This document shows, piece after piece, positions 28,310 to 37,743 of a DNA stretch of 64,000 bases. Below the pieces are notes generated by a model. The model did not search any database and was not told where the DNA came from. It was given only the letters and a program-made list of their open reading frames with translations. This stretch comes from Stanieria sp. NIES-3757 (GTDB taxonomy: Bacteria; Cyanobacteriota; Cyanobacteriia; Cyanobacteriales; Xenococcaceae): the NCBI GenBank assembly GCA_002355455.1, contig AP017375.1, positions 2,542,001 through 2,606,000 of the forward strand. Direction: 5' to 3'. A program made the translations under genes and the position numbers. Position 1 is the first letter of the stretch, and every line of letters begins with the position of its first letter.

Positions 28310-28402
28310 AAAAAAAAATCGGCGTTTTTCAATTAGCTAAAAGTTTTTATAAGTCAATGACAGTTACTTGATTTATAAAAACTTTTAACTTCAAAACGCC
28401 GA
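28310..28402 (-). ncRNA. Candidate structured transcript or terminator-like element
   Basis: Nested perfect stems: TCGGCGTTTT (28319-28328) pairs with AAAACGCCGA (28393-28402), and AAAAGTTTTTATAA (28339-28352) with TTATAAAAACTTTT (28373-28386), with a 20-base central loop. Read on the minus strand it ends in nine T (28310-28318), like a small RNA with an intrinsic terminator. There is no minus-strand gene just upstream for it to terminate. A MITE remnant is the alternative. Confidence 0.4.
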
Positions 28403-28433
28403 AGATTTAGTTGTAGACAGGGGAAAATTTACG

Positions 28434-28673
28434 GTGACGAAAATCAAAATTATTAATTCTATCTCAGGAAAAAATACTACTCAGCAAATTTTAGAAACAA
28501 TTCAAATTTACCAAGATGGTATTACAATTCAAACATTAAGCAAATCTTTAAATCGTCCTGTTTCTATGTTACAAATTTGTCTCAAAAACTTAATTGCCTT
28601 AAAAGAAATTTCTGTTCGTAAAAGTAAAACTGATTTAAGTTTAATCTATTATCGTAGCAACAAAAATATTTGA
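28434..28673 (+). CDS. Small winged-helix-like hypothetical protein
   Basis: 79 residues from a GTG. ILETIQIYQDGITIQTLSKSLNRPVSMLQICLKNLIALKEISVRK has the spacing of a helix-turn-helix/winged-helix unit (about 17-64), ending in a YYR wing strand. No metal or ligand site. It may be a small DNA-binding regulator; I do not recognise a named family. It converges with sigF, whose stop codon is 20 bases away. Confidence 0.5.
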   Translation: MTKIKIINSISGKNTTQQILETIQIYQDGITIQTLSKSLNRPVSMLQICLKNLIALKEISVRKSKTDLSLIYYRSNKNI

Positions 28674-28695
28674 CAATATTAATTAAAGATTAAGA

Positions 28696-29475
28696 TTAGG
28701 CACAATTTTCTTGCTTCATTGATTTTTTGAGGATTTTCAAACCTTTTTTCATCTGACGAGAAACAGTAACGACACTAATACCTAATAATTGAGCAGTCTC
28801 TTTTTGAGTTAAATCGTGTAAAAAAACAAATTCTACTACATTTCTAGTGCGGTCTTCCAATTGAGATAAAGCTTGTTGTAAACGAAAACGATCCTCATGG
28901 GCTAATTGAAAACTACGGTATTTAGGATCGGGAACTAGATCTGATAAAAGCGTTTGACTGTCATTATCATGATTAACAGAAACGTCTAAACTTAATGGAT
29001 TTCTATTTTGATGAGCTAATTTAATATCTTGCCACTCTTTTAAAGAAATTTCTAAAAACTGAGCGATTTCTGAATCTAAAGGTTGACGATTAAATTGAGT
29101 ACGAAAACTTTGAATAAAATTAATTGATTGTTGTCTTAATTCTACCCAACGTCTAGGAATGCGAAGAGTAGAACTTTTATCTCGGAGATAGTGTTGAATT
29201 TCACCTCTAATATAAGGAATAGCAAAGGAACTAAAAGCATTACCTTTTTCAAGATCGAAACGTTCAATTGCTCTAATTAAACCAATACAACCGACTTGTA
29301 ATAAGTCCTCATAGGTTTCATTGCATTGATTGAGCCAATGATTTACCTCTTTTTTGACCAAACCAATATTTAATTCCATGATTTGGTTACGTAATTTAGT
29401 GCTTTTATTAATTTGATATTCCTGTAATAAAAGTAAGCTATCAATTTTAATATTATTATTAATACAAACTGACAT
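28696..29475 (-). CDS. sigF: Group 3 RNA polymerase sigma factor (SigF type)
   Basis: 259 residues. Region 2 (IMELNIGLVKKEVNHWL, DLLQVGCIGLIRAIERFDLEKGNAFSSFAIPYIRGEIQHYLRDKSSTLRIPR), region 3 (FNRQPLDSEIAQFLEIS) and region 4 with the helix-turn-helix LTQKETAQLLGISVVTVSRQMKKGLKIL. Lacks regions 1.1 and 1.2, hence group 3. In Synechocystis SigF controls pili and envelope functions; transfer to this organism is inference. No anti-sigma or anti-anti-sigma gene adjoins it. Confidence 0.85.
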   Translation of the reverse strand: MSVCINNNIKIDSLLLLQEYQINKSTKLRNQIMELNIGLVKKEVNHWLNQCNETYEDLLQVGCIGLIRAIERFDLEKGNAFSSFAIPYIRGEIQHYLRDKSSTLRIPRRWVELRQQSINFIQSFRTQFNRQPLDSEIAQFLEISLKEWQDIKLAHQNRNPLSLDVSVNHDNDSQTLLSDLVPDPKYRSFQLAHEDRFRLQQALSQLEDRTRNVVEFVFLHDLTQKETAQLLGISVVTVSRQMKKGLKILKKSMKQENCA

Positions 29476-29828
29476 TGTCGTTATCCCTAAATTGAAAGCA
29501 AAATACTTTTTAAACCTGATAAGTTAAAAGGAAATCAACAGTCAATTAATTGGAAAATATTGGCAATCAATAAATATCAATTTCACCCTTTAACTAAACC
29601 AAGCATATTCTTTGCTCCAAGCAAGAGACAACAGCATTTTCACGTCATTTGTTTTATAAAATTCCCGTAAATTAAGCGGAGATTTTACTGATTAAATTAT
29701 AAAAATTGTGTAAAAACACCGAAAAATCAAATTTTCTAACTTAAATTATTGCTAAAAAAAAGGGGCTAACTGCCCCAATTTTTATTTGTTAATTATCTAT
29801 TTTTTCAAGAAAACTGTAACCAAATTTG
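29476..29828. other. Spacer between sigF and psbO
   Basis: About 350 bases, AT-rich, both flanking genes on the minus strand. It holds the sigF promoter region and, at its right end, the psbO terminator. I see no RNA gene or remnant. Confidence 0.5.
29755..29783 (-). terminator. psbO terminator
   Basis: GGGGC-TAACT-GCCCC stem (29763-29777) flanked by A and T runs on both sides, about 50 bases beyond the psbO stop codon. Canonical intrinsic terminator, usable in both directions. Confidence 0.85.
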
Positions 29829-30671
29829 TTATGCTGCTGGTTGAACTCGACCATAGAAAGTACCACGAACTTTAACTTCTTCTGGTTCTTCAGCACCTAA
29901 ATCTGTAGCAGAAGGTTGTTCACTTACAAACACTCCAGCAATTTCCCCTGTGCTGCTATCAACTTTGGTAACATTTAAAGCAATTTTGCCTTTTCTGGAA
30001 ACAAATTCTTTAACATTGGCACGAGTAAAATCTTCATCATCTGCTCTGGCTGGCAATGCTACTGCATTATCGTAACCACTGGCAAGACTACGACCTTTGG
30101 GATCGAGAAATACTTGTCCACGATAGGAAGGAACTTTAAATTCTCCAGAAAAATCAGTAGAAGCATTGATTGCATTTAAGTTAGGTTGAGTATTAGCAAT
30201 CAAATTTTTAATGGTAAACAGAAAAGGTACTTCTTTACCGCCAGGTAACAAAACAGTAATTGCCTGGAAATCAATCCCATCTTTCTCAGTAAAAGTAAGA
30301 CTACCATCTCCATTTACGAGAACGTTTCCACTAATTTGATCGAGACTAGAAGTATATCTGGTAAGTTTTTTACCTTGGATAAATTCAGCTTCTTGGCGTT
30401 TGTTAGCGGGTTCTTCTTTGACAAAAAACTCTTTTGGTTCGATACACAAATCTGTGATTGTGTATGATTTACTCGAATCTAAAGAAATAGAACCGCGACT
30501 AGTTTCTGGAATATCAAGACAGGTATTAGCTATCCCAGTATTGACAATATCATCGTAAGTTAATTGATCTCTACTGATATTTTTGGAACTGTCACTGCAA
30601 GCTGTCAACACCCCTAAGCACAATGCTAAAAAGGCAGCAATTAATGCACGATACCTCATGGTCAACCTCAT
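29829..30671 (-). CDS. psbO: Photosystem II manganese-stabilising protein PsbO
   Basis: 280 residues. Signal peptide with hydrophobic core ALIAAFLALCLGVL followed by TAC, so a lipobox-like end is possible. The mature part starts near LTYDDIVNTGIANTCLDIPE and has the two conserved Cys (CLDI and LCIEPKEFF), KDGIDFQAITVLLPGGKEVPFLF, VPSYRGQVFLDPKGR and the C-terminal KVRGTFYGRV. PsbO binds the lumenal side of PSII and protects the Mn cluster. Start at ATG 30671; ATG 30659 is an equally good alternative. Confidence 0.95.
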   Translation of the reverse strand: MRLTMRYRALIAAFLALCLGVLTACSDSSKNISRDQLTYDDIVNTGIANTCLDIPETSRGSISLDSSKSYTITDLCIEPKEFFVKEEPANKRQEAEFIQGKKLTRYTSSLDQISGNVLVNGDGSLTFTEKDGIDFQAITVLLPGGKEVPFLFTIKNLIANTQPNLNAINASTDFSGEFKVPSYRGQVFLDPKGRSLASGYDNAVALPARADDEDFTRANVKEFVSRKGKIALNVTKVDSSTGEIAGVFVSEQPSATDLGAEEPEEVKVRGTFYGRVQPAA

Positions 30672-30918
30672 TTTGTCAATTTTAGATTTAACATCGAGCG
30701 CGAATGTAAGTAAAAATATGTAATTTAGACAAGTTTTGCTAGTCTGGATGGTATCTACTCTACCAAATAGACACTACCCATAGTTCAATCATTGGAGATC
30801 CAATTGAAAAAATTCTCTAGTAGAGATTGCTGACTTTCTGCGCAACTAGACAAAAATCGACTTATGATAGCTGTAATCACTACAAAAATAAAGATCAAAT
30901 TAGCCTTGTCAATGATTA

Positions 30919-31230
30919 ATGAGTAGCCAAAACAATTCACTTTCCCCAGATCTAGAACAAAAACTTCAGGAAATTACTACCGTAGTTAAGAGTTTAGCCG
31001 AAACTAATCAAGAAGATTTGTTTTTTTTATTATCTCTCTTACGGACTTTAGAATTCATTCATCGTCAGATTCGGACGGAAATGTTTGAACCAGCTTTACC
31101 GAATAGTCGAAATAGGTTGTATCAGTTGGTTAAAGATATTGAGGAACAAGGTGGTTGGCCTTATATAGAAAGAATGAAATTAAAAGATTTACTTTTAAAT
31201 TTAGAGTCTGATTCTAGTGAGATCATTTAG
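30919..31230 (+). CDS. Conserved cyanobacterial hypothetical protein
   Basis: 103 residues, mostly helical and soluble: LEQKLQEITTVVKSLAETNQEDLFFLLSLLRTLEFIHRQIRTEMFEPALPNSRNRLYQLVKDIEEQGGWPYIERMKLKDLL. No signal peptide, membrane helix or known motif. The ATG at 30919 follows GATTA with a weak ribosome-binding site. It is divergent from psbO and about 140 bases ahead of the phosphohexomutase gene on the same strand. Confidence 0.65.
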   Translation: MSSQNNSLSPDLEQKLQEITTVVKSLAETNQEDLFFLLSLLRTLEFIHRQIRTEMFEPALPNSRNRLYQLVKDIEEQGGWPYIERMKLKDLLLNLESDSSEII

Positions 31231-31374
31231 CCTTTGGAAAATAATGAACTGAGGTAGGAGAAAAGATGGGTTTGAAACGGTTAAAGTGCTGAAAATTGTT
31301 AGAGCTTTAGGTTCTCAAACTGTCATTAAAAAGCTAATCTGGAAGAAGTTATTTAAGTTATTAAGATTGGTTTT

Positions 31375-32817
31375 ATGGCTTTTACGATCAATCCAATTAA
31401 ATTTGGTACGGATGGTTGGCGGGGTGTAATTGCTGCGGACTTTACTTTTGAGCGAGTAGCATTGCTTGCTCCTTTAGCAGCTAAGGTTTTAGCAGATAAT
31501 TATGGTGCTACTACGGGAAGTCGTACGATAATTGTTGGTTATGATCGCCGTTTTTTGGCAGAGGATTTTGCTAAAGTGGCAGCCGAAGCTATTCAAGCAG
31601 CGGGTTTTGACGTATTATTATCTCAATCCTATGCTCCTACTCCTGCGTTTAGTTGGGCAGCTAAAGTTCAAAATGCTCTAGGTGCGATTGTGATGACTGC
31701 TTCTCATAATCCTGCTGCTTATTTAGGTTTGAAGGTAAAAGGGGCTTTTGGAGGTTCGGTTTCTCCAGAAATTACTCAGCAAATTGAAGCAATTTTAGAC
31801 CAGCCTGTGCCTGAAGCCGAAAAACCTGGAAAATTAAAATTATTCGACCCTTGGTCTAGTTATTGCGCAGGTTTAAAAGCCAAAGTTAATATTGCTGCTA
31901 TTAAAGATGTGATCGCTTCTGGAAAAGTTCGAGTTTATGCCGATGTGATGCATGGTGCTGCTGCAACAGGTTTGGAGAGGTTGTTAGATTGTCCAATTGC
32001 AGAAATTAATAGCTCGCGCGATCCTTTGTTTGGGGGTGGCGCACCTGAACCTTTACCTAAGTATTTACCAGATTTGTTTCGGACTATTAAAGAAGCTGCT
32101 AATCAATATCCTGATACTATTCGAGTTGGGTTGGTTTTTGATGGAGATAGCGATCGCATTGCAGCCGTAGATGGTCAAGGTAATTTTTTAAGTTCTCAAG
32201 TTTTAATTCCTATTTTGATCGAACATCTCTCCCAGAAGAAAGGTTTGACAGGAGAAATTGTTAAAACTGTCAGTGGTTCAGATTTGATTCCCCGTCTTGC
32301 CAAGCTTTATAATTTGTCGGTTTATGAAACTCCGATTGGTTATAAATACATTGCGGATCGGATGTTATCTACAGAAGTTTTGGTTGGTGGGGAAGAATCA
32401 GGCGGAATTGGTTACGGCACTCATATTCCTGAACGGGATGCCTTATTATCTGCGCTTTACCTATTAGAAGCGGTAGTAGAATCAGGACGAGATTTAAATG
32501 ATATTTACGCTCAATTAGAGAAGAAAACTGATTTTACGGCAACTTACGACCGTATCGATCTGCCTTTAGCTAGTATGGAAGTCAGAGCAAAACTATTAGA
32601 ACGTTTACAAAACGAACCTCTCAAAGAAGTGGCTGGTAAATCGGTTGTGGATTGTTTGGATGTTGATGGTTATAAATATAGACTGGCAGATGATAGTTGG
32701 CTGTTGATTCGCTTTAGTGGTACAGAACCAGTATTGCGTCTTTATTGTCAAGCTCCCACGATGGTAGAAGTTAGAAAAACCCTCGATTGGGCAAGAGATT
32801 GGGCAAATTCTGTTTAA
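31375..32817 (+). CDS. Phosphoglucomutase/phosphomannomutase family protein
   Basis: 480 residues, four-domain alpha-D-phosphohexomutase. N-terminal FGTDGWRGVIA, the catalytic phosphoserine loop TASHNP (Ser near 110), metal-binding DGDSDRIA, sugar-specificity GGEESGGIG and the phosphate-binding RFSGTEPVLRLY. It interconverts hexose 1- and 6-phosphates; which sugar is preferred is not readable. It lacks GlmM hallmarks. Cyanobacteria usually carry this gene beside separate pgm and glmM. Confidence 0.9.
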   Translation: MAFTINPIKFGTDGWRGVIAADFTFERVALLAPLAAKVLADNYGATTGSRTIIVGYDRRFLAEDFAKVAAEAIQAAGFDVLLSQSYAPTPAFSWAAKVQNALGAIVMTASHNPAAYLGLKVKGAFGGSVSPEITQQIEAILDQPVPEAEKPGKLKLFDPWSSYCAGLKAKVNIAAIKDVIASGKVRVYADVMHGAAATGLERLLDCPIAEINSSRDPLFGGGAPEPLPKYLPDLFRTIKEAANQYPDTIRVGLVFDGDSDRIAAVDGQGNFLSSQVLIPILIEHLSQKKGLTGEIVKTVSGSDLIPRLAKLYNLSVYETPIGYKYIADRMLSTEVLVGGEESGGIGYGTHIPERDALLSALYLLEAVVESGRDLNDIYAQLEKKTDFTATYDRIDLPLASMEVRAKLLERLQNEPLKEVAGKSVVDCLDVDGYKYRLADDSWLLIRFSGTEPVLRLYCQAPTMVEVRKTLDWARDWANSV

Positions 32818-32946
32818 TCTTGATAATCGCAAGCTTCCGTTTTGAATCATCAAATTTAAATTCAAAAGGTTCTTGAGCTTATCAAAAAAAATGATGTGGT
32901 AATAAATAGAACATCTGCTTACTATCACATAATGATTTTTGACTAT

Positions 32947-33290
32947 TTAAATTTTTAAATTCTTAGCCAAAGAACCGCTTTCTCTCGTTAGCACAATCTC
33001 CCAAACTTCTTTCCAGCGATCGCGAATAATTAGACCTCCTGCAAAAATATTAATTAATTGAGCAATTCTTTTTCAAAGAAAGTTCATAATTATAAATACC
33101 AGCAATTAAATTAAATCTCAAACCAAATCTTCGTCTTCTGTTTCGATATCGACTTGATAAAATTCTAAATATTTTGAGACTGCGATGAATATGTTCGACT
33201 GTTACTATATCTTTAAATGTCCTTGGAGATGCTCCACAGAGTCTCTTCAAGTCTGTTGGCTTCTTTCTTTTTAACCTGTTTGTAAGACAT
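32947..33290 (-). pseudogene. Decayed IS5-type transposase end and an unidentified gene fragment
   Basis: 33050-33250 encodes VTVEHIHRSLKIFRILSS followed by an Arg-rich stretch and FNLIAGIYNYEL, the C-terminal catalytic Glu region of an IS5-type DDE transposase. Upstream codons (SYKQVKKKEANRL to about 33290) continue it in another frame. Further left, 32947-33049 reads IFAGGLIIRDRWKEVWEIVLTRESGS without a start, a 3' fragment of a gene I cannot name. No inverted repeats remain. The rest of 32818-33317 shows nothing. Confidence 0.55.
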
Positions 33291-33317
33291 TAATTCAATT
33301 CTAAATTTCTTTTTATT

Positions 33318-33842
33318 TTACTTAGCTTCCTTCGACTTTTGCAGGAGGTCTAATGAAGCTGGCACATTGGCTCTGATGATTTCTAAACAGTCTCGATATT
33401 CATCAATACTGAAGTTTTCTTGTGCGTATCGATAGAGTAGCTTGATATTTGAAAAGATTGGCTCTAGTCGCACTTCTGACTCTGTTAAAGCAATAAACGT
33501 CCATCCTTTCTCATCACAAATGCTCGATAAATGTTGATATAGTTGTCTGTATCGATCACTCTCAAGTGTTTTTTTAGATTTAACGTCGATAATTTGTTTC
33601 TTTTGACGGCGGATGACTTGGAAATCAGGAACGTGGTGTTTGAGTTTCCCTAACTCGTAGTAATCAAATGAAATTGCTGGCGTTTTATAAGATATAACAT
33701 CTGGATCGAATTCTAGCCAATACATGAAGTCTCTTTGGAGTGCAGATTCGTACCAAACACTATTTTTCATCTTGCAACTGCTAAAATTCCCAACAGTCTG
33801 TTTATATCCACGTTTCTTGCGTAGCGTTCTAGAAATAGCCAT
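33318..33842 (-). CDS. TnsA-like transposon endonuclease
   Basis: About 174 residues from the ATG at 33842; an upstream TTG at 33884 adds 14. The PD-(D/E)XK core is recognisable: Glu32 in WYESALQRDFMYWLEFDPDV, Asp73 in HHVPDFQVI, and Lys88 in IIDVKSKK, matching the E/D/K catalytic set of Tn7 TnsA. The C-terminal third is reduced compared with full TnsA, and no tnsB or tnsC is adjacent. TnsA cuts the 5' transposon strands in cut-and-paste Tn7-like elements. The gene is therefore a stranded piece of such an element. A TAGGGTATCTC inverted repeat (33842-33852 and 33908-33918) brackets its start. Confidence 0.65.
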   Translation of the reverse strand: MAISRTLRKKRGYKQTVGNFSSCKMKNSVWYESALQRDFMYWLEFDPDVISYKTPAISFDYYELGKLKHHVPDFQVIRRQKKQIIDVKSKKTLESDRYRQLYQHLSSICDEKGWTFIALTESEVRLEPIFSNIKLLYRYAQENFSIDEYRDCLEIIRANVPASLDLLQKSKEAK

Positions 33843-33931
33843 AGGGTATCTCTTATAATTATGAGAGGTCCTTGCCTGAAGCAAGTTCAGACGTTTATGA
33901 ACCCCGTGAGATACCCTAGATTGTACCTAAT

Positions 33932-34000
33932 ATTTACGCATAAGCTTAAATATTTTGACTTATGCGTAAATATTTAAGCTTATGCGTAAAACGACACACA
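33932..34000. repeat. Transposon-end-like repeat array abutting gyrB
   Basis: Three copies of TTTACGCATAAG-type 12-mers: one forward (33933-33944) and two inverted (33959-33970, 33979-33990). Together they make a 58-base palindrome with perfect 23-base arms. Read from gyrB outward on the minus strand, the DNA right after the gyrB stop codon begins TGTGTGTCG. TGT termini and repeated transposase-binding sites fit a Tn7-like end. Confidence 0.55.
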
Positions 34001-36243
<2,243 letters not shown>

Positions 36244-37656
36244 ATGCTGATTAAACCAATAAGCCGTTTTGGCTTCAAGTATAAATATATTTTTTTGGTT
36301 GTAAGCATAGTTGTAATTATGGTTGGTTGTTTAGATCGTCCTCAACTAGTGCGATCGCCAGAAAGCCAATCTCCTCCTCAAACTACTACTTTAAATATTT
36401 GGTGGGAAAAGGGTTTTAATTTAGAAGAAGATGAAGCTTTTCAAAAACTGGTTAAAGACTGGGAATTAAAAACTGGTCATCAGGTTAAGTTATCTTTTTA
36501 TACTACTAATGAATTATTAGAAAAAACTGCTAGAGCCTCACAAATGTTAGAATCTCCCGATCTAGTGTTGAGTCAAACGGGAAATTTAACTTTGTATCCT
36601 CGTTTAGCTTGGGAAGGAAAATTAACCGATGTTTCTGAACTGATCGAGCCTGTTAAAAGTTTATATGAAGAAAATGCGCTCAAAGCAATTACTTATTACA
36701 ACCAAGTAGAAGATCAGCAGAGCTATTATGGAGTTCCAATTTATCAAGCTACTATTCAGATTTTTTACTGGCAAAAATTACTAGCAACCTTAGGTTATTC
36801 TCGGCAAGATATTCCTCAAGATTGGGATAGTTTTTGGCAATTTTGGCTCCAAGTGCAAAATAAATCCAAAACGCAACTACAAAAAAATATTTACGCTTTA
36901 GGATTTCCTCTTTCAGTTGCTTCGTCAGATACTTATTTATTTTTTGAACATCTTTTAGAAGCTTACGATCTTACTTTAGTCGATCGCGAGGGAAATTTAC
37001 TAGTTGATCGACCCGAAGTCCGTCAAGGAATTATTAAATGTCTAGCATGGTATAGCAAGTTTTACCAACAAGGACATATTCCTCCTGATGCAGTAAATTG
37101 GCTGAATACAGATAATAATCGCAATTTGCTTAATCGGGTGGTGGCGATGACTCCAAATGTTACCCTTTCTATTCCTGCTGCTATTCGTCAAGACGACGAG
37201 ATTTATTACAATCAACTAGGTATCTTAGAATTTCCTAACAAACCAAGCGGTCAGCCAATGCGTTATTTGTTATCAATTAAACAGGCTGTAATTCTGACTG
37301 ATTCGCCACACCCAAATATTGCCAAAGAATTCTTACGCTATTTAATCAAACCAGACATAATTGCAGAATATATCAAAGCTTCTGGCAATAGAAATTTACC
37401 AGTTCAAACCTCTTTGTGGCAAGACCCCTCTTGGCAAAACTCAAAGGATCCTTATCTTGCTTCTACTACAAAAATTTTAACCAAATGTCCAACTCGGTTA
37501 TTTTATACAGAGCAAAATCCGGCTTACAGTGTAGTATTAAAAAATAATGTTTGGGGAAAAGCATTGACTAGAATAGTTATGGATCGGATTACTCCTGAAC
37601 AAGCAGCCGACAGTGCGATCGCAGAAATTAAACAAATTTTTGCTGATTGGAATTGA
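36244..37656 (+). CDS. Extracellular solute-binding lipoprotein (sugar ABC type)
   Basis: 470 residues. The signal peptide ends in a lipobox (IVVIMVGC), so the mature protein is lipid-anchored. LNIWWEKGFNLEEDEAFQKLVKDWELKTGHQVKLSF is typical of family 1 sugar-binding proteins, as are QATIQIFYWQKLL and the C-terminal AKEFLRYLIKP. No permease or ATPase gene follows. Instead a hybrid histidine kinase starts 87 bases downstream on the same strand, so the binding protein may act as a periplasmic sensor input rather than a transporter part (inference). Confidence 0.82.
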   Translation: MLIKPISRFGFKYKYIFLVVSIVVIMVGCLDRPQLVRSPESQSPPQTTTLNIWWEKGFNLEEDEAFQKLVKDWELKTGHQVKLSFYTTNELLEKTARASQMLESPDLVLSQTGNLTLYPRLAWEGKLTDVSELIEPVKSLYEENALKAITYYNQVEDQQSYYGVPIYQATIQIFYWQKLLATLGYSRQDIPQDWDSFWQFWLQVQNKSKTQLQKNIYALGFPLSVASSDTYLFFEHLLEAYDLTLVDREGNLLVDRPEVRQGIIKCLAWYSKFYQQGHIPPDAVNWLNTDNNRNLLNRVVAMTPNVTLSIPAAIRQDDEIYYNQLGILEFPNKPSGQPMRYLLSIKQAVILTDSPHPNIAKEFLRYLIKPDIIAEYIKASGNRNLPVQTSLWQDPSWQNSKDPYLASTTKILTKCPTRLFYTEQNPAYSVVLKNNVWGKALTRIVMDRITPEQAADSAIAEIKQIFADWN

Positions 37657-37743
37657 GTGAATCTGCCCAACAAATTATTATCTGAGGAAAAAAACCGCGG
37701 TCAAAATTAACTAGACAAGTAGCCGAATCATCAATCAGCACCA

